DNA of 33,880 nucleotides from an uncultured Prevotella sp. (lineage in GTDB: Bacteria > Bacteroidota > Bacteroidia > Bacteroidales > Bacteroidaceae), in the NCBI GenBank assembly GCA_944319915.1, contig CALUEY010000016.1, forward strand, positions 1-33,880, in the 5' to 3' direction. The notes under the pieces were generated by a model, which saw only the letters and a program-made list of their open reading frames with translations, was not told the origin of the DNA and did not search any database. This document shows, piece by piece, positions 7,257 through 16,191 of the stretch. The translations under genes and the position numbers were made by a program. Within the stretch, counting starts at the first letter, position 1; each line of letters begins with the position of its first letter.

Positions 7257-8018
7257 ATGGAATTGACAGAGCTGATAAAACACCCGGAACAACTCGACAG
7301 GGACACTCTCTACGAGCTACGCTCCATGCTGGCTCTGTATCCTTATTTCCAGACGGCAAGGCTGCTGATGCTGCAAAACCTTTACTTGCTCCACGACCCA
7401 TCCTTCGACGAGGAACTGCGTAGGGCTGCCGTGTATATAACGGATAGGGCAGTGATATTCCAGCTTGTGGAGGCTGCCCACTATAAGTTGAAAGTGCAGC
7501 CAAAGGAAAAGCAGCCGGCCGCGGAGACAGGGGGGGGCGGCAACCGCACCATATCTCTGATAGACAACTTCCTCGACTCAATGCCTAAAGAAGCTGATGA
7601 GGAAAAGAAAGGCAAGAAGAAACGCAGGCCCACACCAGCTGACGCTGCTGTTGACTATGTGGCCTACCTGCTTGAAAGCGAAGAGGAGGATGGTGGGCCT
7701 GACGAGGCTGAGCCTTTGCAGCTGAAAGGGCAGCAGCTGATAGACGACTTCATCGAAAAAGACCGGGGCAAGATAGTGCTCAGCGAAACCCCTCAGTTCA
7801 CGCCTGAAGTAGCCGGGCAAGACGATGGCGGGGGCAAGGATGGCGACGAGGGGTATTTTACAGAAACATTGGCCCGTATATACATAAAGCAAGGCAGATA
7901 TTCAAAGGCTTTGGAAATAATTCAGCGGTTAAGCTTGAATTATCCAAAAAAAAATGCTTACTTTGCAGACCAAATTCGCTTCTTGAATAAATTAATAATA
8001 AACAATAATAAAAAGTAA
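7257..8018 (+). CDS. TPR-like protein of unknown function
   Basis: A 253-residue protein without signal peptide or membrane segment. The N-terminal 85 residues are helical (LIKHPEQLDRDTLYELRSML). The middle (about 85-185) is low-complexity and charged, with Lys- and Glu-rich runs. The C-terminus (about 200-250) has one clear TPR-like hairpin, with YFTETLARIYIKQGRYSKAL and a following NYPKKNAYFADQIRFL helix. This suggests protein-protein contacts. The position between lptE and secG suggests a role near the envelope or secretion machinery, but that is context only. The start is 4 nt past the lptE stop. Confidence 0.7.
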   Translation: MELTELIKHPEQLDRDTLYELRSMLALYPYFQTARLLMLQNLYLLHDPSFDEELRRAAVYITDRAVIFQLVEAAHYKLKVQPKEKQPAAETGGGGNRTISLIDNFLDSMPKEADEEKKGKKKRRPTPADAAVDYVAYLLESEEEDGGPDEAEPLQLKGQQLIDDFIEKDRGKIVLSETPQFTPEVAGQDDGGGKDGDEGYFTETLARIYIKQGRYSKALEIIQRLSLNYPKKNAYFADQIRFLNKLIINNNKK

Positions 8019-8026
8019 CGTTAAAA

Positions 8027-8419
8027 ATGTACACATTATTAGTAATTCTTATCTGTGTGGCAGCGCTGCTCATGATAGGCATCGTGCTGATACAGGAATC
8101 CAAGGGCGGCGGACTTTCATCCAGCTTCGCGTCTTACAACCAAATTGGCGGAGTGAGGAAAACTACCGACTTCATCGAGAAAACCACATGGGGACTTGCA
8201 ATAGCCATGGTCGTGATCAGCATTGCCTGTGCATACGTTGCCCCAGAGGCAGCAACCGACAAGTCGGTGATGGAGGGTGTCGAGAATCCTACGACCAACC
8301 CTAACAACCTGCCTGGATTTGGTGCCAGCCAGACCAAAGAGGCTGCTCCTGCCGCAAATGGCGCACAGCAAGCAGCTCCCGCAGCAGCACCAAAAGCTCC
8401 TGCACAGCCCGCAAAATAA
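8027..8419 (+). CDS. secG: SecG, preprotein translocase subunit
   Basis: A 130-residue small membrane protein of the SecYEG channel. Two hydrophobic helices are visible: residues 2-23 (LLVILICVAALLMIGIVL) and about 55-75 (TWGLAIAMVVISIACAYVA). Between them is the typical loop beginning QESKGGGLSSSFAS. The C-terminal 45 residues are an Ala/Pro-rich tail longer than in E. coli SecG, as is common in Bacteroidetes. It closes the sigma54 activator, lptE, TPR operon; no clear terminator follows before the tRNA-His promoter. Confidence 0.92.
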   Translation: MYTLLVILICVAALLMIGIVLIQESKGGGLSSSFASYNQIGGVRKTTDFIEKTTWGLAIAMVVISIACAYVAPEAATDKSVMEGVENPTTNPNNLPGFGASQTKEAAPAANGAQQAAPAAAPKAPAQPAK

Positions 8420-8436
8420 GGAAACTGCAAAAAAAA

Positions 8437-8475
8437 GTACGTGATTTGTTTGGCCAATTCAAATAAATCACGTAC
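8437..8475. promoter_or_regulatory. Perfect 11-bp dyad over the tRNA-His promoter
   Basis: Arms 8437-8447 and 8465-8475 are perfect 11-bp complements 17 nt apart. The right arm runs into the -7 box and the left arm lies just before the -33 box. It could be an operator or the end of the secG transcript. Confidence 0.5.
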
Positions 8476-8480
8476 CTTTG
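8449..8480 (+). promoter_or_regulatory. Promoter of tRNA-His
   Basis: TTTG (8449-8452), a 20-nt spacer and TACCTTTG (8473-8480) match the Bacteroidetes promoter with the same spacing as for tRNA-Cys. It ends 24 nt before the tRNA. Confidence 0.75.
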
Positions 8481-8504
8481 CACTCGCTTTCGGGCAACTA
8501 ACAC

Positions 8505-8579
8505 GGTGGATGTAGTTCAGTTGGTTAGAGCGTCAGATTGTGGTTCTGAATGTCGTGGGTTCGAGCCCCACCCTCCACC
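8505..8579 (+). tRNA. tRNA-His (GTG)
   Basis: A cloverleaf with anticodon GTG in the loop TTGTGGT and the extra 5' G that pairs with C73, diagnostic for tRNA-His. By eye there is one U-C mismatch at the sixth acceptor pair. CCA is not encoded. A terminator follows directly. Confidence 0.95.
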
Positions 8580-8591
8580 CAAGCGCAAAGC

Positions 8592-8636
8592 AAGCGGAAA
8601 TCCTTTGAAATAAAAGGGTTTCCGCTTTTCTTTTTT
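8592..8636 (+). terminator. Intrinsic terminator of tRNA-His
   Basis: A long near-perfect stem (about 8592-8606 with 8612-8627) is followed by a T-rich stretch, 12 nt after the tRNA end. Confidence 0.8.
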
Positions 8637-9454
8637 CGCTGATTTCCACAGGTGGGGGTGGTTCAACCGCTTGTTTGCTGCCATTTGGGGCATTCCGAAC
8701 CATTTTTTGCGTTTCTTCTTGATAATCCCTTATGGCTTGTTTGCCAAAGTCCATGCTTCCGCAAAAGAACAATATGCGGCTTGTAGCAGAACGTCATGCG
8801 CCTTGGAACGGCACGTTTTGCCTTCCGGTACGGCCTGTTTCGCCGTGTAAAACAGGCCGTATTGGCCGCCAAAACAGCCTGTTTCATTTTGAAACGAGGT
8901 GCTGCCCCGGTGGTTGCTGATTGGCGAAAAATCCGCGGAATGCCGTCGTGATTGCAACTGAAAGACCGCTGTGGCTTACGGTTTTCTGGATGCATCCTCA
9001 AATAAGCAAAAGCGCAACAGTGGTTGCCGGGTTCCTATTTGGAACAAATTGATGCAACAAGAAATCCATGCTGCCCTCCATTCATGTTTCCACAGAATGC
9101 TTTGCGACTCTTGGATTAGCAATCATTGAGATTAAGCAGTGGGAGTTGTCATGTAGAGACGCAACATTTTGCGTCTCTACAACAAGTTGAATACAGCAGG
9201 GTGGAGGCTGACATATCCACTTTTCGTGCGTTTTGTCTCAATGAGGCTCGCTGCGCCTGTGGCAAATGCGGCAGCCAGTCTGCATGGCATTACAACCACA
9301 TTGTTTTGAACCAAATGCGATTTTGAATATAAAAATAACATCCTAAAAGCTTGTCCAACGCAATGCCGGCATCGGTGTTAAGCCCTGCTGATCTTTAGTG
9401 GCCCACCCAATAGTTAAATATTTGAAAGCAACGTGTTATTCGCCATTTTATAGC
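8637..9454. other. 820-nt intergenic region with palindromic repeats
   Basis: No credible gene. The frames here have no domain and some run into the tRNA. It contains a perfect 12-bp inverted repeat (8829-8840 with 8850-8861) set in a C/G-rich segment at about 8780-8940 that shares words with the segment at 26372-26470, and a separate 13-bp palindrome at 9152-9181. It looks like a site where dispersed intergenic repeats have accumulated. Confidence 0.5.
9152..9181. repeat. 13-bp palindrome, dispersed-repeat type
   Basis: TGTAGAGACGCAA (9152-9164) and its exact complement (9169-9181) flank a 4-nt loop. Palindromes around GTAGAGACGC are known as scattered intergenic repeats in several bacterial phyla. 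No second copy was seen in this window. Confidence 0.5.
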
Positions 9455-9463
9455 TAATTTTGC
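9455..9463 (+). promoter_or_regulatory. Putative lptD promoter, -7 box
   Basis: TAATTTTGC matches TAnnTTTGC and ends 4 nt before the proposed GTG start of lptD, so the transcript would be leaderless or nearly so. No TTTG is found at the usual distance. Confidence 0.4.
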
Positions 9464-9467
9464 AGCC

Positions 9468-12395
9468 GTGAGAAAAAAAACAGTGCTTTTCTTGATGCTG
9501 TTCGCCTTCATTTTCGTGATGGCGGACGTGCCTCGCGCGCCCTTTGCAGGCGCGCCAAGCACTGGTGCAACCCCTGTCACGGGGCAGGCGGCGGCCGATA
9601 CTTTGCCGCTCCGCAGCTTACTGGCTGTATCGCTGTTCGACAGCGCTGAGCTGGCCGAGCAGCTGCGGCTCATCGCCGCCGTTCCATTGGCCCGCGTGGA
9701 GAAGGCCGGGCAGCAAGGCCCCGACACCACGAAGATGGACTCGCTGCAGCTGGCCATATACCATCACAACAAAGCCATCGACGACTCGTTGGCTTTCGAC
9801 AGCCTTAACCGACAGAAGAAAAACGGCATCGATGCCCCGGTGGAGTATTCTGCCGAGGATTCGCTCATCTACGACGGCACCACGGGGTTGGCCTATCTCT
9901 TCGGCGACTCTCACGTTAAGTACGAGAACATGGACCTTAAGAGCGACAAGGTTTACATGTCGATGGACAGCAGCCTTGTACATGCCACTGGCTCGAAGGA
10001 TTCCACAGGTGCGCTCATTGGCACTCCGGTGTTTGTGATGGGCAGCGATACTTACGAGAGCGACACCATGGCCTTTAACTTCAAGACAAAGAAGGGGCTT
10101 ATCAACGATGTTTACACAGCCCAGCAGGACGGCTTCCTCACCAGCGAGCTTTCCAAGCGTTCGTCTACCGGCGAGCTGTTCCTGCAGCACGGGCGTTACA
10201 CTACTTGCGACCAGCCTCACCCCGACTTCTACATAGCCTTGTCGAGGGCAAAGGTGCGCCCGGGCAAGGACGTGGTGTTCGGCCCGGCCTACCTCGTCAT
10301 TGCCGATGTGCCGCTGCCGCTCGCCGTGCCTTACGGTTTCTTCCCGTTCACCAAGAGTTACAGCAGCGGATTCATCATGCCTACCTACGGCGACGAGACC
10401 GAGCGCGGCTTCTACCTGCGCGACGGCGGCTATTACTTTGCCATAAGCGACAAGATGGACCTTAAGCTTATAGGCGAGATTTACACGAAAGGGTCGTGGG
10501 GAGTGTCGGCTGCCTCGAACTACCGCAAGCGTTACCGCTACAGCGGAAGCTTCTACGCCAGTTACCAGAACACCGTCTCCGGCGAGAAAAACATGCCCGA
10601 CTACTCCAAGCAGACCAGCTTCAAGATTCAGTGGAGCCACCGGCAGGACGCCAAGGCCAACCCATTCCGCACCCTCTCGGCCAGCGTCAACTTCGCCACG
10701 AGCAGCTACGAGCGCAACAACCTGACCAGCATGTACAACCCGCAGAGCTACACGCAGAGCACGAGGACATCGTCGGTAAGCATGACAAACACCTTCTCTA
10801 ACATCGGCCTTACCATCAGCACCACCATGAACCTCAACCAGAACATGCGCGACTCAACCATCGCGATGACGCTGCCCGACGTCAACATATCCCTGAGCAG
10901 GTTCTATCCCTTCAAGCGGAAGAAGATGGCGGGCAAGGAAAGGTGGTATGAGAAGATATCGCTCAGCTACACCGGGCAGCTCTCAAACTCCATAACCACA
11001 AAGGAAAACCAGCTGCTCCACTCCAGCCTTACGCGCGACTGGCGCAACGGAATGCAGCACAGCATACCGATAAGCGCCAACTTCACGCTCTTCGACTACC
11101 TTAACATCAACCCCCAGTTCACCTTCACCGACCGTATGTACACCAACAAGGTGATGCGCTCATGGGATCCCGAGGCCCAACGCGAGGTGACCGACACCAT
11201 CGACGGCTTCTACAACATATATAACTGGCGCTTCAGCGTATCGGCTTCAACCAAGCTCTACGGTATGTATGTGCCGTGGAGGAAACTCTTCGGCGACAGG
11301 ATAATAGCCATACGCCACGTGTTCACGCCACAGGTGAGCTTCAACTACTCGCCCGACTTCAGCGCGAGCCGCTATGGATACTACGAGACATACCAGCGCA
11401 CCGATGCCGATGGCAACGTCTCGCTCGTGGAGTACTCGCCCTATTCCAACGGGCTCTTCGGCGTGCCTGGGCGCGGGAAGACCGGCAGTGTGTCGTTCGA
11501 CGTGTCAAACAACATTGAGATGAAGCTGCGCTCCGACAACGACTCCACCGGCGAGAAGAAGATTAGCATCATCGACGAGCTGGGAGCCAGCTTGTCGTAC
11601 AACTTTGCCACCGACATCAGGCCCTGGAGCGACTTGCAGACAAGGCTGCGCCTGAAGCTCACGAAGAACTACACCTTCAACTTGAACGCCACCTTTGCCA
11701 CTTATGCCTACGAGCTTGACGAGAACGGCAAACCGCGCGTCAGCGACCACACTACGCGCTGGAGCCAGGGCAAGTTCGGCCGTTTCCAAGGAATGTCGCA
11801 GAACATATCTTACACCCTCGACAACAAGAAGGTGATGAACTTCATCAAGTGGCTCAAAGGCGAAAAGGTGAAGAAAGACGAAGAAGAGGACGAGCCAACG
11901 GGAGAGGAGGAAGACTACTACGACCCAGAGACCAACGAGGACAAGACGCTCCAGGAGGGGCAGCGCGGCGCGCGCAAGGAGAATGCGGGCAAGGCCGAGA
12001 CCGACGACGACGGCTACATGAAGTTTAACATACCTTGGTCGCTCAGCTTTGGCTACGGCATATCCATGCGCGAGGACGTTGGGGGCAACTTCAACTACGA
12101 CAAGATGCGCTATCCATATTCTTTCACGCAGACGCTCAACTTCAGCGGCAATGTGCGCCTGAGCGATGGGTGGAACATCAGTTTCTCGTCGGGATACGAC
12201 TTCGAGAACAAGCGCATATCCATGACTACGGCCTCGCTTGGCCGCGACCTCCACTGCTTCAACATGTCGTGCTCCGTGGTGCTGTCGCCGTACACGAGCT
12301 ACAACTTCTCGTTCCGCTGCAATGCCGCCACGCTTACCGACGTGCTCAAGTACGACAAGCGCAGCAGCTACAGCAATGCCGTGCAGTGGTACTGA
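9468..12395 (+). CDS. lptD: LptD-like LPS assembly outer-membrane protein
   Basis: A 975-residue outer-membrane beta-barrel that, with LptE, inserts lipopolysaccharide into the outer leaflet. A signal peptide is visible (MRKKTVLFLMLFAFIFVMA). An OstA/LptA-like beta-jellyroll domain covers about residues 125-250 (LAYLFGDSHVKYENMDLKSD). A long C-terminal region of alternating aromatic and polar strands forms the barrel, ending in aromatic-rich strands and a C-terminal WY. It resembles the Bacteroidetes LptD family rather than the shorter E. coli form. A highly acidic low-complexity insert (about 800-850) lies between predicted strands, probably a surface or periplasmic loop. Start: GTG at 9468 gives the complete signal peptide; ATG 9495 would shorten it. 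The antiporter gene follows 40 nt downstream. Confidence 0.88.
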   Translation: MRKKTVLFLMLFAFIFVMADVPRAPFAGAPSTGATPVTGQAAADTLPLRSLLAVSLFDSAELAEQLRLIAAVPLARVEKAGQQGPDTTKMDSLQLAIYHHNKAIDDSLAFDSLNRQKKNGIDAPVEYSAEDSLIYDGTTGLAYLFGDSHVKYENMDLKSDKVYMSMDSSLVHATGSKDSTGALIGTPVFVMGSDTYESDTMAFNFKTKKGLINDVYTAQQDGFLTSELSKRSSTGELFLQHGRYTTCDQPHPDFYIALSRAKVRPGKDVVFGPAYLVIADVPLPLAVPYGFFPFTKSYSSGFIMPTYGDETERGFYLRDGGYYFAISDKMDLKLIGEIYTKGSWGVSAASNYRKRYRYSGSFYASYQNTVSGEKNMPDYSKQTSFKIQWSHRQDAKANPFRTLSASVNFATSSYERNNLTSMYNPQSYTQSTRTSSVSMTNTFSNIGLTISTTMNLNQNMRDSTIAMTLPDVNISLSRFYPFKRKKMAGKERWYEKISLSYTGQLSNSITTKENQLLHSSLTRDWRNGMQHSIPISANFTLFDYLNINPQFTFTDRMYTNKVMRSWDPEAQREVTDTIDGFYNIYNWRFSVSASTKLYGMYVPWRKLFGDRIIAIRHVFTPQVSFNYSPDFSASRYGYYETYQRTDADGNVSLVEYSPYSNGLFGVPGRGKTGSVSFDVSNNIEMKLRSDNDSTGEKKISIIDELGASLSYNFATDIRPWSDLQTRLRLKLTKNYTFNLNATFATYAYELDENGKPRVSDHTTRWSQGKFGRFQGMSQNISYTLDNKKVMNFIKWLKGEKVKKDEEEDEPTGEEEDYYDPETNEDKTLQEGQRGARKENAGKAETDDDGYMKFNIPWSLSFGYGISMREDVGGNFNYDKMRYPYSFTQTLNFSGNVRLSDGWNISFSSGYDFENKRISMTTASLGRDLHCFNMSCSVVLSPYTSYNFSFRCNAATLTDVLKYDKRSSYSNAVQWY

Positions 12396-12435
12396 GGCAA
12401 CGATGGTATATTTAGTGTCTTAAAAGCATAGCATA

Positions 12436-14697
12436 ATGTCCGAATTGGCTCCTTTGGTCAAGGACCTTGCCCTCATCCTCGTTGTTGCGGGGGTGGTCAC
12501 TTTGGTGTTCAAGCGCCTTCGCCAGCCCCTCGTCCTTGGCTACATCATGGCGGGCTTCATGGTCAGCCCTCAGTTCCCTTATACTTTTTCCGTAATCGAC
12601 ATTGCCAACGTAAGGCTCTGGGCCGACATCGGGGTGATTTTCCTTCTCTTCTCGCTCGGGCTCGACTTCTCGTTCAAGAAAATCCTCAAGATGGGCATTG
12701 CGCCGGTGATAGCGGCCTGCACCATCATCTTCTGCATGATGGTGATGGGCATGGCGGCGGGCAAGCTCTTTGGCTGGAGCCACATGGACTGCATCTTTCT
12801 CGGAGGCATGCTGGCCATGTCGTCCACCACCATAATATACAAGGCGTTCGACGACATGGGCTTGCGCCAGCAGCGGTTTGCCGGGCTGGTGATGAGCGTG
12901 CTCATACTTGAAGACGTGCTTGCCATTGTCCTCATGGTGATGCTCTCGGCCCTGGCCCACGGCGGCAGCCCTGATGGTGGCCAGATGCTTGGCATCGTGG
13001 CCCGCATACTGTTCTTCCTTATTCTTTGGTTCGTGGTGGGCATATTCCTCATCCCCATGCTTCTTAGGCGCATGAGGAAGCTCATGAACGACGAGACCCT
13101 GCTCGTTGTTGCCTTGGGGCTGTGCTTCCTCATGGCGGTGGTGTCTTCGGGGGTGGGCTTCAGCAGTGCCTTTGGGGCCTTTGTCATGGGCAGCATCCTG
13201 GCCGAGACGGTTGAGGCCGACAAGATCATAAAGCTTGTGGAGCCGGTGAAGAATCTTTTCGGGGCCATCTTCTTCGTGTCCGTGGGCATGCTTGTGGAGC
13301 CGGCTGTCATCGCCGAGTATGCCCTGCCCATAGTGGTCTTGGTGCTCACCATCCTCGTGGGCCAGGCGGTGTTTGGCTCTTTTGGCTACCTCTTGAGCGG
13401 ACAGCCGCTCAGGACGGCCATGAAGTGTGGTTTCTCCATGGCCCAGATAGGTGAGTTCGCCTTTATCATAGCCTCGCTCGGCCTGTCGTTGGGGGTCATA
13501 GGCAAGTTCCTTTACCCCGTAGTGGTGGCCGTTTCGGTTATTACCACATTCCTTACGCCATACATGATCCGCTTTGCCACGCCCTGCTATGCCTTCTTGG
13601 AGCGGCGGCTGCCGCCCAAGCTGATAGCCGCCCTCAACGGCATAACGCTCAGCCGGCCATCGGCGGCAGCGGCTGGCAGCAAGTGGAAGAGCCTGCTTGC
13701 GCAGATGGGGGCCAACGTGCTGATATACGGCATCCTTTCCGTGGCCGTCATTTTCCTCATGTTCACGTTCTTCCTGCCGTTCGTGCGCCACTTGCTCGTG
13801 GGCTGGCACTGGACGGCCAATTTCATCTGCGGGCTGCTCACGGTGGTGGCCATATCGCCTTTCCTGCGCGCCATGGTGATGAAGAAGAACCACAGCCGCG
13901 AGTTCAAGGCCCTTTGGGCCGAGAGCCGGCGCAACCACCTGCCGCTCATCTTCACCGTCATAGTGCGCGTGGCAGTGGCCTGCTCGTTTGTGTTTTACGT
14001 GTGCAACTACTTGAGTCGCTTCGCCGATGCGCTAATGATAACCATCGCCGTGGCCGTGGTGGTACTCATGATACTGTCGCGGGGCCTTAAGCGCGAGAGC
14101 ATAAGGATAGAGCGCGTGTTCGTGCAGAACCTGCGCTCGCGCGACATAGAGGCGCAGGTGCATGGGCGCAAGCGGCCCCTGTACGAGGGCCACTTGCTCG
14201 ACCGCGACGTACACATGGCCGACTTTGACTTGCCTGCCGACTCGCTGTGGGCCGGCAAGACGCTGCGCCAGCTTGAGCTGCGCAACCGCTTCGGCGTACA
14301 CGTAAGCAGCATCCTCAGGGCCAACCGCCGAATAAACATACCTGATGGCAACTCAATCGTGTTCCCGGCCGACCGGCTGCAGGTGATAGGCAGCGACGGG
14401 CAGCTCGCGGCCATGGGCGAGGCCATCAGGCAAGAGGTGTTTGGCGATGATGCCGACATGGAAAAGCGCGAGACGAAGCTGCGCCAGATGGTGATAGCCA
14501 AGGGCAGCCCCTTGGCCGGGAAGACGCTGCGCGAGAGCGGCATACGCGACGTTTACGGATGCCTCGTGGTGGGGATAGAGGAGGGCAAGGAAAACCTTTC
14601 GTTGCCCGACCCGGCGCGAAGGTTCGTGCCGGGCGACGTGGTATGGGTGGTGGGCGAGGAGGATTCGCTCAGCCGCCTGCTCGGCGATGCCGGCTGA
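12436..14697 (+). CDS. CPA2 family cation:proton antiporter with two RCK_C domains
   Basis: A 753-residue inner-membrane protein of the Kef/CPA2 class, exchanging Na+ or K+ for protons. About 12-13 hydrophobic helices cover residues 5-550, with the family landmarks GYIMAGFMVSP near residue 35, LFSLGLDFSFKKIL near 70 and ILEDVLAIVLMVML near 160. A second hydrophobic block (about 425-545) extends beyond the usual transporter core. The C-terminus carries two TrkA-C (RCK_C) type domains (about 590-665 and 680-750); no Rossmann-type RCK_N domain precedes them. RCK_C domains bind small ligands such as nucleotides in related channels. It follows lptD by 40 nt and may be co-transcribed. A strong hairpin at 14740-14801 lies after it. 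Confidence 0.88.
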   Translation: MSELAPLVKDLALILVVAGVVTLVFKRLRQPLVLGYIMAGFMVSPQFPYTFSVIDIANVRLWADIGVIFLLFSLGLDFSFKKILKMGIAPVIAACTIIFCMMVMGMAAGKLFGWSHMDCIFLGGMLAMSSTTIIYKAFDDMGLRQQRFAGLVMSVLILEDVLAIVLMVMLSALAHGGSPDGGQMLGIVARILFFLILWFVVGIFLIPMLLRRMRKLMNDETLLVVALGLCFLMAVVSSGVGFSSAFGAFVMGSILAETVEADKIIKLVEPVKNLFGAIFFVSVGMLVEPAVIAEYALPIVVLVLTILVGQAVFGSFGYLLSGQPLRTAMKCGFSMAQIGEFAFIIASLGLSLGVIGKFLYPVVVAVSVITTFLTPYMIRFATPCYAFLERRLPPKLIAALNGITLSRPSAAAAGSKWKSLLAQMGANVLIYGILSVAVIFLMFTFFLPFVRHLLVGWHWTANFICGLLTVVAISPFLRAMVMKKNHSREFKALWAESRRNHLPLIFTVIVRVAVACSFVFYVCNYLSRFADALMITIAVAVVVLMILSRGLKRESIRIERVFVQNLRSRDIEAQVHGRKRPLYEGHLLDRDVHMADFDLPADSLWAGKTLRQLELRNRFGVHVSSILRANRRINIPDGNSIVFPADRLQVIGSDGQLAAMGEAIRQEVFGDDADMEKRETKLRQMVIAKGSPLAGKTLRESGIRDVYGCLVVGIEEGKENLSLPDPARRFVPGDVVWVVGEEDSLSRLLGDAG

Positions 14698-14739
14698 CGG
14701 ATTCCTGCCTTTGCGCCTGCGCTCTAAGCTTGGCCAGAA

Positions 14740-14801
14740 ACAAACGGCAAATGCTTCATGGGGATGCCGAGATGGCGTACCCCGAAGCATTTGCCGTTTG
14801 T
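14740..14801. terminator. 18-bp perfect hairpin between convergent genes
   Basis: Arms 14740-14757 and 14784-14801 are perfect 18-bp complements. Inside them GGGG (14760-14763) pairs with CCCC (14780-14783) and a GCC/GGC pair closes the loop, so about 25 bp form in 62 nt. It separates the rightward antiporter from leftward pepT and probably ends both transcripts, although T-tracts are short. Confidence 0.7.
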
Positions 14802-14850
14802 GTCATGCTGCCTGAAGGGTATGTGTAGCCAAGCAGCTCCTGCCACTCTA

Positions 14851-16074
14851 TCAGTCGTTGTACTCAGCCGTGAGCTGGCATATCTTGATGATTATCTGCA
14901 TGGCCTTCTCCATCACCTGTATGCTCACAAACTCGTATGGCCCGTGGAAGTTCACACCTCCGGCGAAGATGTTGGGGCAGGGCAAGCCCTTGAAGCTGAG
15001 CTGCGCGCCGTCGGTGCCGCCGCGTATGGGCTGCACCCGTGGCGGAACGCCGCACTCCTGCATGGCCTTCAGCACGAGGTCTATCACGTGCATGTTGGGG
15101 TCTATCTTCTCCTTCATGTTGTAGTATTGGTCGCTCACGGTGGCCGTGCAGGTGCCTTCACCATATTTTGCGTTCAGCTTGGCGGCGCACTCCTCCACGA
15201 AGTCCTTGCGGCCCTCAAACCGCTTGCGGTCGTGGTCGCGTATGATGTAAGATAGCGTGGCCTCCTCTATGCCGCCGCTGATGCCCGTTAGGTGGTAGAA
15301 ACCCTCGTAGCCGTCGGTGGCCTCGGGCGTTTCGTCGGCAGGCAGCATCGAGGCGAACTCGGCGGCCAGCCGCGCGGCGTTCACCATCTTGCCCTTGGCG
15401 TAGCCCGGGTGGACGCTTACGCCCTTGATGGTCACCTTGGCCGAGGCGGCGTTGAAGTTCTCGTACTCCAGCTCGCCGAGGTCTCCGCCGTCCATGGTGT
15501 AAGCCCACTGGCAGCCAAACTTCTCCACGTCGAAGTGGTGGGCGCCCATGCCAATCTCCTCATCGGGGTTGAACGCCACGCGTATGTCGCCGTGCTTTAT
15601 CTCCTTGTGGTCGCGCAGGTAGCACATGGCCTGCACAATTTCGGCTATGCCTGCCTTGTCGTCGGCTCCGAGCAGCGTGTGGCCGTCGGTCACTATGAGG
15701 TCTTCTCCCACGTGGGCGAGCAGTTCGGGAAATTTCTTGGGCGACGACACTATGCCCTCCGACAGCACGATGTCGCCTCCGTCGTAGCCGCGCACAATGC
15801 GCGCCTTTATGTCCTTGCCGCTACAGTCGGGGCTTGTGTCGTAGTGGCTTATGAAGCCTATTGTAGGCACTTCGCCATTCATGTTCGACCTCAGCGTGGC
15901 GTAAACGTAGCCGTTATGGTCCATTTCCACGTCGTCAAGCCCCTCGCGTTCCAGTTCCTCGGCCAGGTACTTGGCAAAGGCAAGTTGCTTTTCGGTGCTC
16001 GGCACACTTTGGCTGTCCTCAGCCGACTGTGTGTCGAACTTGGTGTAATTCAAGAATCTCTCTGTTATGTCCAT
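14851..16074 (-). CDS. pepT: Peptidase T (tripeptide aminopeptidase)
   Basis: A 407-residue cytosolic M20B metallopeptidase that removes N-terminal residues from tripeptides. The length matches E. coli PepT. Zinc ligands and catalytic residues are in place: His77 and Asp79 in SHYDTSPD, Asp139 in GADDKAG, Glu172/Glu173 in NPDEEIGMG, Asp195 in YTMDGGD, and the C-terminal His in FHGPYEF. The dimerisation domain lies between about residues 205 and 320. The ATG at 16074 gives the expected N-terminus ([15 protein letters not shown]). It is probably transcribed alone: a repeat-bearing gap separates it from pyrI. Confidence 0.95.
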   Translation of the reverse strand: MDITERFLNYTKFDTQSAEDSQSVPSTEKQLAFAKYLAEELEREGLDDVEMDHNGYVYATLRSNMNGEVPTIGFISHYDTSPDCSGKDIKARIVRGYDGGDIVLSEGIVSSPKKFPELLAHVGEDLIVTDGHTLLGADDKAGIAEIVQAMCYLRDHKEIKHGDIRVAFNPDEEIGMGAHHFDVEKFGCQWAYTMDGGDLGELEYENFNAASAKVTIKGVSVHPGYAKGKMVNAARLAAEFASMLPADETPEATDGYEGFYHLTGISGGIEEATLSYIIRDHDRKRFEGRKDFVEECAAKLNAKYGEGTCTATVSDQYYNMKEKIDPNMHVIDLVLKAMQECGVPPRVQPIRGGTDGAQLSFKGLPCPNIFAGGVNFHGPYEFVSIQVMEKAMQIIIKICQLTAEYND

Positions 16075-16125
16075 GTATTTTCTTTTTAGTCAGTTTATGG
16101 GGGTATGGGAGTAATGGGATTTATG

Positions 16126-16191
16126 GGAGTAATAGGGGCAACAGGAGCTATGAGGAGTAATAGGGGCAACAGGAGCTATGAGGAGTAATAG
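16126..16191. repeat. 28-bp tandem repeat in the pyrI-pepT gap
   Basis: A 28-bp unit starting GGAGTAATAGGGGCAACAGG occurs at 16126-16153 and identically at 16154-16181, with a 10-bp partial third copy. Degenerate GGGAGTAAT words precede it from about 16107. The rest of 16192-16370 holds short TTAATTCTCAATTC-like repeats and no gene. Identical copies suggest recent slippage. Confidence 0.85.

Noticed and set aside
8533-8772. Leftward 79-codon frame ending in GLEPTTFRTTI
   Set aside because: Its C-terminal part is the antisense of tRNA-His, and the rest has no domain; a common artefact.
12412-13938. Leftward 508-codon frame opposite the antiporter
   Set aside because: A GC-rich antisense shadow: His- and Glu-rich without domain, while the plus strand encodes a clear membrane protein.
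16126-16191. CRISPR-like array
   Set aside because: The repeat units are adjacent without spacers and no cas gene is present.
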